A DNA stretch of 23,909 nucleotides from Actinomycetota bacterium (GTDB taxonomy: Bacteria; Actinomycetota; Actinomycetes; S36-B12). The position numbers and the translations under genes are program-made. The notes under the pieces were generated by a model. The model was given only the letters and a program-made list of their open reading frames with translations. It made no database searches and was not told the origin of the DNA. Numbering within the stretch: position 1 is the first letter of the stretch; each line of letters opens with the position of its first letter. Below are positions 1 to 6,254 of this stretch, piece by piece. The stretch covers positions 1 through 23,909 of the forward strand of contig CANJCG010000008.1 in NCBI GenBank assembly GCA_947472655.1, given 5' to 3'.

Positions 1-392
1 CGTTCGATATCGAGCATTCCATAGCCGAGAGTCTGGTTGTCGTGGGCGATGTCGAACTCGCCCGCGCGCTCCTTGAGTAAGCCCGCGACTCGAAGACTGA
101 AGGTCTTAGGCTCGGGGAAGCCAGCCACACACATCGTCGCAAACTCTTGGACATCAATACGATCACGAAACTCGCGTGGCGAAGGAATGCGAAAGGGATC
201 GGGATCGCGATAAAGATCAAGACTGGGAACCTTTGTCAGTACGACGCCGTGATCAAGTTCTGGATACGGTTGGCCCGAGAAGACTTCAACGCTGTGACCA
301 AGCGCAACCAATTCACGACTCAAGTGTCGAACATAGATCCCTTGGCCACCGCAGTGTGGCTTACTTCGATACGACAGCAGTGCAATGCGCAT
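1..392 (-). CDS. Glycosyltransferase family 4, N-terminal part (truncated by window edge)
   Basis: The reverse strand reads from ATG at 392 to the window edge without a stop, giving about 130 residues that begin MRIALLSYRSKPHCGGQG. This is the N-terminal Rossmann half of a GT-B fold, GT4-type glycosyltransferase: a first beta strand, then the glycine-rich GGQG donor/acceptor loop, then the 'HLSRELVALGH' helix followed by a strand (VEVFSG). These enzymes move a sugar from a nucleotide-sugar to a lipid or polysaccharide acceptor at the cytoplasmic face of the membrane. The C-terminal donor-binding half lies outside the window, so substrate cannot be inferred. It is divergent from ahcY with about 230 bp between the starts. 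Family assignment is good; the exact role is unknown. Confidence 0.82.
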   Translation of the reverse strand, partial: MRIALLSYRSKPHCGGQGIYVRHLSRELVALGHSVEVFSGQPYPELDHGVVLTKVPSLDLYRDPDPFRIPSPREFRDRIDVQEFATMCVAGFPEPKTFSLRVAGLLKERAGEFDIAHDNQTLGYGMLDIE

Positions 393-620
393 CGACGCTC
401 ACCTCACTCTCAATTGCTTGGCAGCACGGCTGCGCAATGTAGATGAGCATTCTAGGGTCCGTGCACGATCGGCCCAGATACGCGCTCAAAGAAAAAGAAG
501 CTGAGGTAGGTCGCGGATTGTGAGTATTCACCAATCTTCTGGCACAATAAGAACCCGTCGAACCAACGAAGCCTCGTGACGTTCGCGCCCAATTTCCGAA
601 CAATTCACGAGGAGACCTAC
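393..620. promoter_or_regulatory. Divergent intergenic region between GT4 gene and ahcY
   Basis: This gap must hold the promoters of both neighbours. On the plus strand a weak sigma70-like pair is visible: TTGTGA at 518-523 and CACAAT at 543-548. Their spacing of 19 is longer than ideal. A clear AGGAG ribosome binding site at about 609-613 precedes the ATG at 621. An SAH riboswitch was looked for, since it would make sense before ahcY, but no matching conserved core was recognised. The promoter call is tentative. Confidence 0.3.
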
Positions 621-2078
621 ATGTCTGTGTTCAAAGCCGATGGCACCCCTGATTTCAAGGTTGCTGACCTAAGTTTGTCCGACTTTGGTCGCGATGAAAT
701 CCGTCTCGCCGAGCATGAGATGCCTGGCCTGATGGCGATGCGCGCGCAATTTGGTCAAACCAAGCCACTGACTGGTGCCCGTATCACGGGTTCGCTTCAT
801 ATGACGATCCAGACTGCAGTGCTCATCGAAACTCTGGTTGATCTCGGCGCTGATGTGCGCTGGGCTTCATGCAATATTTTCTCAACGCAAGATCACGCGG
901 CAGCAGCTGTTGTTGTTGGTCGCAATGGCACGATCGATAAGCCAAACGGCGTTCCCGTGTTTGCCTGGAAGGGTGAGTCACTTGAGGAATACTGGTGGTG
1001 CACTGAGCAGATCTTGATGTGGCCAGGTGGCAAGGGTCCAAACATGATTCTTGACGATGGTGGCGACGCAACAATGCTCGTTCACAAGGGCACTGAGTTT
1101 GAAGCTGCAGGTTTGGTTCCAACTGCTGATGAAAATACTTCCGAGGAATACGCAGTGGTTCTTGAAACCCTTCGTCGCACACTCATTGAAGATTCAACGC
1201 GCTGGACTGTTATTGGTCAGGGCATCCTTGGAGTCACCGAAGAAACCACCACAGGTGTTCATCGTCTCTATGAAATGATGCGCGATAACGCACTTCTCTT
1301 CCCAGCGATCAACGTGAATGATTCTGTTACCAAGAGCAAGTTCGATAACAAGTACGGCTGCCGCCACTCACTCATCGACGGACTCAACCGTGCAACCGAC
1401 GTCATGATCGGTGGAAAGGTTGCAGTGGTCTGTGGTTTCGGCGATGTGGGCAAGGGCTCAGCAGATTCACTTCGAGGCCAAGGCGCTCGCGTTATCGTCA
1501 CAGAAATCGATCCAATTTGTGCACTTCAGGCCGCAATGGATGGCTATCAAGTTGCTCGCCTTGAAGACGTCATCGGTCTCGCTGACATCTTCATTACCGC
1601 AACAGGTTGCTACGACGTGATCACCAAAAATCACATGGCACAGATGAAGCACCAAGCAATCGTTGCGAACATTGGTCACTTCGACAATGAAATCGACATC
1701 GCTGGCTTGACTGCAATCCCAGGCATCGTGCGCAAGACGATCAAGCCTCAGGTAGATGAGTGGACCTTCCCAGATGGTCACACCATCATCATGTTGTCTG
1801 AAGGTCGTTTGATGAACCTCGGTAATGCCACAGGCCACCCATCATTCGTGATGAGTAACTCGTTCACCAACCAGGTGCTTGCTCAGATCGAGCTCTTCAC
1901 CAAGCTTGATCAGTATCCACTTGGTGTGTACGTGCTTCCTAAGCACCTAGATGAAATGGTTGCCCGCCTTCACCTTGATGCGCTCGGTGTTGGTTTGACC
2001 GAGCTCACCAAGCAGCAGGCCGAGTACCTCGGTGTGGATGTTGCTGGCCCTTACAAGCCAGAGCATTACCGCTACTAA
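621..2078 (+). CDS. ahcY: Adenosylhomocysteinase (S-adenosyl-L-homocysteine hydrolase)
   Basis: Reversibly splits S-adenosylhomocysteine into adenosine and homocysteine in the cytosol, removing the product inhibitor of methyltransferases and feeding the methionine cycle. The 485-residue protein shows the substrate-domain segment STQDHAAAA, the NAD-binding loop GFGDVGKGSA, the HFDNEID segment, and the conserved C-terminus ending KPEHYRY, whose Lys/Tyr reach into the neighbouring subunit's NAD site. The length matches the longer form common in actinobacteria. The reading frame is open from an ATG at 576, but the ATG at 621 is preferred because it follows AGGAG by seven bases and gives the family's usual N-terminus (MSVFKADGTPDFKVADLSL). 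Monocistronic by layout; a hairpin follows the stop. Confidence 0.97.
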   Translation: MSVFKADGTPDFKVADLSLSDFGRDEIRLAEHEMPGLMAMRAQFGQTKPLTGARITGSLHMTIQTAVLIETLVDLGADVRWASCNIFSTQDHAAAAVVVGRNGTIDKPNGVPVFAWKGESLEEYWWCTEQILMWPGGKGPNMILDDGGDATMLVHKGTEFEAAGLVPTADENTSEEYAVVLETLRRTLIEDSTRWTVIGQGILGVTEETTTGVHRLYEMMRDNALLFPAINVNDSVTKSKFDNKYGCRHSLIDGLNRATDVMIGGKVAVVCGFGDVGKGSADSLRGQGARVIVTEIDPICALQAAMDGYQVARLEDVIGLADIFITATGCYDVITKNHMAQMKHQAIVANIGHFDNEIDIAGLTAIPGIVRKTIKPQVDEWTFPDGHTIIMLSEGRLMNLGNATGHPSFVMSNSFTNQVLAQIELFTKLDQYPLGVYVLPKHLDEMVARLHLDALGVGLTELTKQQAEYLGVDVAGPYKPEHYRY

Positions 2079-2105
2079 CACGCATAAGCTTGCAAGCAGT
2101 ATCGG

Positions 2106-2141
2106 ACAGGGTGATTGCCTCTCACGGGGTGACCACCCTGT
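2106..2141. terminator. Probable hairpin terminator between ahcY and the convergent regulator gene
   Basis: An 8-bp perfect inverted repeat, ACAGGGTG (2106-2113) and CACCCTGT (2134-2141), encloses a smaller TCAC-GGG-GTGA hairpin. The bases after it (TTCCTTGTTGTG) are T-rich but not a clean T-tract. It lies between the ahcY stop (2078) and the stop of the opposing gene (2176), so it could stop transcription from either side. Confidence 0.5.
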
Positions 2142-2175
2142 TCCTTGTTGTGCGCCCCTCACCCCAGTGACTTGA

Positions 2176-2448
2176 TCAGGATTCGAAAATGCTCAGCAGC
2201 TCGCCAATTCGGTGATCGGCTTCTGCTGGATGCCGAAATCGCAGATCCGGCTGGATGCTATGGGTGTTGCGGCGCCCGACCTTGGTTGTGGTGACATAGC
2301 CAGCAGCTTCAAGATCGTGCAGGATGCTTTGGACTGAGCGCTCGGTAATGCCGACTGCCCTGGCGATGTCCCTGATGCGCGATTCCGGTGCTCCGGCTAG
2401 GTGAATCAAGACGTGTGCGTGGTTGGTCAGGAATGTCCACTGTGACAC
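2176..2448 (-). CDS. Winged helix-turn-helix transcriptional regulator (MarR/ArsR-like)
   Basis: A 90-residue single-domain protein. Residues about 8-60 form a winged helix-turn-helix: FLTNHAHVLIHLA, then RIRDIARAVGITERSVQSIL (recognition helix), then DLEAAGYVTTTKVGRRNTH as the wing. There are no ArsR-type metal-binding cysteines and no C-terminal ligand domain. The start is GTG at 2448, chosen because TAAGGAGG lies four bases upstream at 2453-2460. It is divergent from the methyltransferase-transporter pair, and its promoter overlaps theirs, so the likely job is local control of that pair and of itself. Repressor or activator action cannot be told from sequence. Confidence 0.8.
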   Translation of the reverse strand: MSQWTFLTNHAHVLIHLAGAPESRIRDIARAVGITERSVQSILHDLEAAGYVTTTKVGRRNTHSIQPDLRFRHPAEADHRIGELLSIFES

Positions 2449-2469
2449 GAGCCCTCCTTAAATAGAGAA

Positions 2470-2498
2470 AGTATATACAGGAAATAAAATACGTGCAA
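2470..2498 (-). promoter_or_regulatory. Promoter of the winged-helix regulator gene
   Basis: Read on the minus strand, TTGCAC (2498-2493) and TATACT (2475-2470) are separated by exactly 17 bases. The minus -10 is a 5/6 match. It shares bases with the plus-strand -35 and with the palindrome GTATATAC (2471-2478), a candidate operator. Confidence 0.5.
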
Positions 2499-2502
2499 TA
2501 AT
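2474..2502 (+). promoter_or_regulatory. Promoter of the methyltransferase-transporter operon (leaderless)
   Basis: TATACA (2474-2479, 4/6 to consensus) and AATAAT (2497-2502, 5/6) have an ideal 17-base spacer. Only six bases separate the -10 box from the ATG at 2509, so transcription would start at or next to the start codon. That explains why no ribosome binding site is visible and predicts a leaderless mRNA, a common arrangement in actinobacteria. Confidence 0.55.
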
Positions 2503-2508
2503 CTTCGT

Positions 2509-3336
2509 ATGAACCTTGATGCGTACGAAGCCCAAGTGGCTGCTGCCTGCGTGAATCCGACCCTGCCCTACCCGGCGAATCACTTCGCATTTAGGCATGT
2601 GCTTGCCACGATGCCCGAACCTGCCGGGCTGTCCATGGTGGAGATCGGGGTCGGAGCGGGGGGAGCGATTCCTTTGTTTACCTCAAAGGGCTTCGCCTTT
2701 GCGGGGATCGACCGAGACGAGATATGTGTTGCTCAAAGCAAGAAGTCACTGAGTGAGGCCGGGCAAGACCCGAGTCGAATAATCAAAGCGGACCTAGAGA
2801 AGCGCGACTCGCTTGCACATCTTTCAGGGGCCGGCAGTTTTGATGCACTCATCGCAATGGGTGTTTTCCCACATGTCGACTCGATACGCCAGGCGATGGT
2901 GAACGCAGTGATCCTGATCAGACCCGGTGGACAGATCTTCCTCGAGTTTCGCAATGCGCTTTTTTCTCTCCTCACCTTTAATCGCTACACCCGGGAGTTC
3001 ATCTGCAATCAGCTGCTCGACGAAGCCTCGGTGGAAGTGCGCGGTGCAGTCGACGCTGAGCTACTCAGCGAGCGCCTAAATCTCCAGATCCCCGCAGGGG
3101 TGATTCACCCAGAGTCCTTTCATGTGCCATTCGAAATTGTTGACATTGCTCGTGAACTCGGGCTTGTAAATCCGCGCATCATTCCCTTCCACTTTCACGC
3201 AGGAATGCCATCGATAGAGCATAAAGTCGCTCAGTCCTACCGCCGTGACTCCGTCGCGCTTGAAGAAGACGCATCTGGTTGGAAGGGACTCTTCCTAGCC
3301 TCAGCATTTCTGTTGCACGCTCAGCGAGCGGAGTAA
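2509..3336 (+). CDS. Class I SAM-dependent methyltransferase
   Basis: A 275-residue protein with the Rossmann-type SAM-binding core: motif I VEIGVGAGG (44-52), the acidic ribose-binding end of beta 2 (GIDRD, 66-70), FDALIAMGVFPHV (111-123) as motif IV, and RPGGQIFLEFRN (138-149) as motif VI. The acceptor is unknown. The C-terminal third, with a NRYTREFICNQLL segment, resembles methyltransferases seen near sugar-polymer genes, but this is a weak hint. ATG at 2509 is probably used without a leader. The next gene starts eight bases after the stop, so the two should be co-transcribed. AhcY, which removes the SAH product, is encoded just upstream but in its own unit. Confidence 0.85.
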   Translation: MNLDAYEAQVAAACVNPTLPYPANHFAFRHVLATMPEPAGLSMVEIGVGAGGAIPLFTSKGFAFAGIDRDEICVAQSKKSLSEAGQDPSRIIKADLEKRDSLAHLSGAGSFDALIAMGVFPHVDSIRQAMVNAVILIRPGGQIFLEFRNALFSLLTFNRYTREFICNQLLDEASVEVRGAVDAELLSERLNLQIPAGVIHPESFHVPFEIVDIARELGLVNPRIIPFHFHAGMPSIEHKVAQSYRRDSVALEEDASGWKGLFLASAFLLHAQRAE

Positions 3337-3344
3337 ACGACGCG

Positions 3345-4313
3345 ATGGATATTTGGTCGCTTGCACTGAACAATCTCATCTCCATCCCGATTCTTTGTTT
3401 CGTTTTAGGTTTCGTCGCTACGCGAATCAAAGCGGATCTGCGTATCCCCGAAAGCGCAATGCGCTTCCTCACCTTTTTCTTGCTCCTTGCTATCGGCCTC
3501 AAGGGTGGCGTGTCCCTTCGCAAGACTGAAATCACTGAAATGGCATGGCCGATAGTGGCAACGGTCGCACTCGGCATAACGCTGCCAATATTTGTCTTCA
3601 TCACATTACGTGTGATGACTCGGCTCGAACGGATTGACCGAGGAGCAATCGCAGCACACTATGGATCGACTTCTTTGGTCACCTTCACAGCAGCGCTCGT
3701 CTTCCTCGAAGCCGCGGATGTCTTCGTAGAGGACTATGTCGTCACTTTGCTGGCGATCATGGAGATTCCCGGAATCATTGTTGGGCTCATGCTTGCCAGT
3801 CGTAGTGGAAATCAAAGGGCGAGACATGTCTTCGCGAACATGCGCGAAGTTCTCACGAGTCCTTCGATCGTTCTACTGGTCGGTGGCGTCACGATCGGGG
3901 CGCTGGCTGGACCCGCTCGTTTTGTTTCAGTCGAACCATTCTTTGCCGATCTCTTTACTGGCGTGCTGAGTTTCTTTCTGCTTCAAATGGGCATCACGGT
4001 GGCAACTCGAATTGGTGCCTTCGCCGACGCAGGGCCAGGGCTGGCCATCTTTGCTGTGGTTTTTCCGTTCGTTGCCGGGACCATCGGGGTGCTTGCTGGA
4101 GCTGCGGCCGGGCTGGGCACCGGAGGTGCCACCATGCTGGGTGTGTTGTCTGCTAGTGCCTCGTATATCGCCGCTCCAGCCGCAGTTCGTCTGGCATTGC
4201 CAACGGCCAATGAGGGACTGGCAATCACCTGCAGTCTTGCAATGACATTTCCCTTGAACATGATTGCAGGCATCCCATTTATTGCTTACATAGCTCGCTT
4301 GGTAGCGACCTGA
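3345..4313 (+). CDS. SbtA-like (DUF897) sodium-dependent bicarbonate transporter family protein
   Basis: A 322-residue integral membrane protein with about ten hydrophobic segments and internal pseudo-symmetry. Recognisable family stretches are RIPESAMRFLTFFLLLAIGLKGG near residues 33-55, the YGSTSLVTFTAAL segment in the middle, and the small-residue-rich GTGGATMLGVLSASASYIAAPAA region near the C-terminus. SbtA of cyanobacteria imports HCO3- with Na+; family members elsewhere have mostly untested substrates. The frame is open from 3279, but the ATG at 3345 is chosen because upstream residues are not transporter-like and it avoids a long overlap with the methyltransferase. No strong ribosome binding site is seen, suggesting coupling to the upstream stop. 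No SbtB/PII-like partner gene is adjacent. Confidence 0.8.
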   Translation: MDIWSLALNNLISIPILCFVLGFVATRIKADLRIPESAMRFLTFFLLLAIGLKGGVSLRKTEITEMAWPIVATVALGITLPIFVFITLRVMTRLERIDRGAIAAHYGSTSLVTFTAALVFLEAADVFVEDYVVTLLAIMEIPGIIVGLMLASRSGNQRARHVFANMREVLTSPSIVLLVGGVTIGALAGPARFVSVEPFFADLFTGVLSFFLLQMGITVATRIGAFADAGPGLAIFAVVFPFVAGTIGVLAGAAAGLGTGGATMLGVLSASASYIAAPAAVRLALPTANEGLAITCSLAMTFPLNMIAGIPFIAYIARLVAT

Positions 4314-4450
4314 TCTGAACCCATCGCGAACGTTGCGGAGCGTTATCTTGATTGTGAATCGGTTACGCCCGTTGTCGATGGATGGGCCCGCTTGAATAGA
4401 CCAGCTATTTCGAAGGCGTCAGGGAACTCAGTTACTGACTATGCAGCATG
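4314..4450. other. Convergent intergenic gap between the SbtA-like and sensor genes
   Basis: About 137 bp with no convincing open reading frame on either strand. A short AACG...CGTT inverted repeat occurs near 4331-4346, but no T-tract follows, so no terminator is called. Confidence 0.4.
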
Positions 4451-5407
4451 TTAGACCTCGCGGATCGTTACGATCCTCGCGTCTTTACCTTCCACTTTCG
4501 CTGTCGATGCGCTTACTGAGGCGCGGGAAGTCTCACCATCGCTATTGCGAATTTCGATAGTTGCATCACTCGGGATTTCAAATGTCGTGCCAATGCGAGT
4601 TTGCATGCCCAGCATTGTTTGAGCCGCGGGGTTAGCAGTGACGATTGTGTTGTCCTTTGACACGACCATGACGCCGTCACTCATCGTGGCAATAATCTGT
4701 GTGAATGGTTCAGTATCCAAGTTATTGCGGTCCTGCTGACGTGCTCGCTCACTAGCGCTAGCTCGACCAATTGAGCGTTCGGTCATTAGCGACATGGTGC
4801 CAACCAGAATCGTGATTGCCAGGGTGAGTGCGAGTTCGGCAACCACCATAATCCGCCAGTTGTCATCTCCGCGTTTTGATGCAAGGGATGAACCGAGGTG
4901 GGCGGCAGCGATCGAGTTAGATAGTTCCTCGTCTGTTGTCCTGTATTCCGATGAGCTTAAGATCGCCTTGACCTGACTCGCGGTGTTTGTGCCCGAAAGA
5001 GCTGCCGTTACAGCTTTTTCAGCCACCGCCGTATAGGCAAGAACGGAAGCTTCCAACTCCTTGATCCCAGGAGAAAGGGTGGTCGTAATTTTCTTCTTCA
5101 GGTCCATTGGGAACCCTGGATTGAGGGCGCTAAGGGAACTTTGCATGACGAGTCCACCATTAGAGATGTAGCCATCGCTGGCGGCTACAAGTTGATACCT
5201 CAAGGCTTCGCGATTAGCTTCGACATCTTTTATCAGGAACGCCTGAGTGGTATAGCCGTGGATCTCATCGACATTCTTAGATGACAAGTTGAACCACGTG
5301 AGTCCAATGATCAAGGGTAGAACCGTTAAGACAACGAAAGTTGTCCTGCGACGGATCTTGCTACGTTGATTGCGTGATGCTGCATTGCGATCTCGTTTAG
5401 TTGCCAT
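4451..5407 (-). CDS. Membrane-anchored PAS-domain sensor protein lacking a kinase domain
   Basis: A 318-residue protein. A basic N-terminus leads into membrane segment 1 (about 23-41, FVVLTVLPLIIGLTW). An extracytoplasmic, mainly helical region (42-186) follows, then membrane segment 2 (187-208), a charged linker, and a PAS domain (about 234-318) with the typical MSDGVMVVSKDNTIVTANPAA opening. It ends at VTIREV, where a histidine kinase would normally continue. No HisKA, HATPase, GGDEF or EAL domain is encoded, and no continuation is found in other frames down to 4314. ATG at 5407 follows GGGAGG by about 12 bases. It is divergent from mtrA, which suggests but does not prove a role in MtrAB signalling. 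Confidence 0.75.
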   Translation of the reverse strand: MATKRDRNAASRNQRSKIRRRTTFVVLTVLPLIIGLTWFNLSSKNVDEIHGYTTQAFLIKDVEANREALRYQLVAASDGYISNGGLVMQSSLSALNPGFPMDLKKKITTTLSPGIKELEASVLAYTAVAEKAVTAALSGTNTASQVKAILSSSEYRTTDEELSNSIAAAHLGSSLASKRGDDNWRIMVVAELALTLAITILVGTMSLMTERSIGRASASERARQQDRNNLDTEPFTQIIATMSDGVMVVSKDNTIVTANPAAQTMLGMQTRIGTTFEIPSDATIEIRNSDGETSRASVSASTAKVEGKDARIVTIREV

Positions 5408-5552
5408 GCGACGTTCGTGCCTCCCTTGTGGATTTGTGCAGGCTACCTGTTTAGGGGTCCTTTGTGTGGGGATTGTGGTGATCCGTAACGATTCGACGTC
5501 TGTTGCTGCGTAGATCTGGGCGAGTGGGGCTGCCAGGTGGCACGATGGGGGC
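5408..5552. promoter_or_regulatory. Divergent intergenic region between the PAS sensor gene and mtrA
   Basis: The promoters of both genes must lie in these 145 bp. No sigma70 pair with good spacing was found by eye. A GTAACG hexamer at 5485-5490 resembles half-sites described for MtrA in other actinobacteria and would fit autoregulation, but a second half-site at a regular spacing was not seen. Confidence 0.25.
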
Positions 5553-6254
5553 ATGAGCGCTGAGACAGAGCACGGATCCCTAGGCAAGGTGCTGGTTGTC
5601 GACGATGATGCTGCCCTATCTGAAATGTTAGGTATCGTGCTTCGGCAAGAGGGATTTGCCCCATTCTTTTGCCGCGATGGCGCTAAGGCAGTCGCTGCAT
5701 TTCGTGCACTGAAGCCTGATGTTGTACTTCTCGACGTAATGTTGCCTGGGATGAGTGGTATTGAAATTTGCCGAATTATCCGTCAGGAGTCGGGCGTACC
5801 AATCGTGATGCTCACCGCTAAAACGGACACCGTTGACGTGGTCCAAGGTCTTGAATCAGGCGCAGACGATTACATCGTCAAGCCCTTCAAGCCGAAGGAG
5901 CTCATTGCGCGCCTGCGGGTTCGTGTTCGTCGGGTCGATGCTGGATCCGTGGCGGTGCTGGCAATTGGTGATCTTGAAATTGACGTTAAGGGACACAAGG
6001 TTGCTCGTGCGGGTAAGCAACTTTCACTAACTCCTCTTGAATTTGATCTCTTAGTTTGTTTGGCGCGCAAGCCTGGACAAGTGTTTTCGCGTCAAGCCCT
6101 TCTGCAGGAAGTCTGGGGTTATCAACACGCGGCTGATACGCGTTTAGTAAATGTTCACGTGCAACGTTTACGTTCGAAAGTTGAGCATGATGCAGAAAAT
6201 CCTGTGTATGTATTAACGGTTCGCGGAATTGGGTATAAGGCGGGACTCGGTTGA
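5553..6254 (+). CDS. mtrA: DNA-binding response regulator MtrA
   Basis: OmpR/PhoB-type regulator of 233 residues. The receiver domain (about 12-123) has the acidic cluster DDD (17-19), the phospho-acceptor Asp61 in LLDVMLPGMSG, Thr88 in MLTAK, and Lys110 in VKPF. The winged-helix domain (about 135-230) contains LTPLEFDLLVCLARKPGQVF and the recognition helix DTRLVNVHVQRLRSKVE. In actinobacteria MtrA, phosphorylated by MtrB, controls cell division, cell-wall remodelling and replication-linked genes. The identification rests on this sequence together with mtrB and lpqB directly downstream. The ATG at 5553 has only a poor ribosome binding site (a run of Gs). The stop overlaps the mtrB start by four bases (TTGA). 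Confidence 0.95.
   Translation: MSAETEHGSLGKVLVVDDDAALSEMLGIVLRQEGFAPFFCRDGAKAVAAFRALKPDVVLLDVMLPGMSGIEICRIIRQESGVPIVMLTAKTDTVDVVQGLESGADDYIVKPFKPKELIARLRVRVRRVDAGSVAVLAIGDLEIDVKGHKVARAGKQLSLTPLEFDLLVCLARKPGQVFSRQALLQEVWGYQHAADTRLVNVHVQRLRSKVEHDAENPVYVLTVRGIGYKAGLG

Noticed and set aside
393..620. SAH riboswitch upstream of ahcY
   Set aside because: Biologically attractive, but the conserved core of that riboswitch class was not found; only a weak promoter and a ribosome binding site are visible.
1467..1838. A 123-residue minus-strand open frame inside ahcY
   Set aside because: Antisense to the conserved NAD-binding domain of AhcY, with shadow-type composition and no start signal.
3179..3604. 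A 141-residue minus-strand open frame across the methyltransferase-transporter junction
   Set aside because: It mirrors two well-supported plus-strand genes, is rich in Ser/Arg/Ile without a fold pattern, and has no ribosome binding site.
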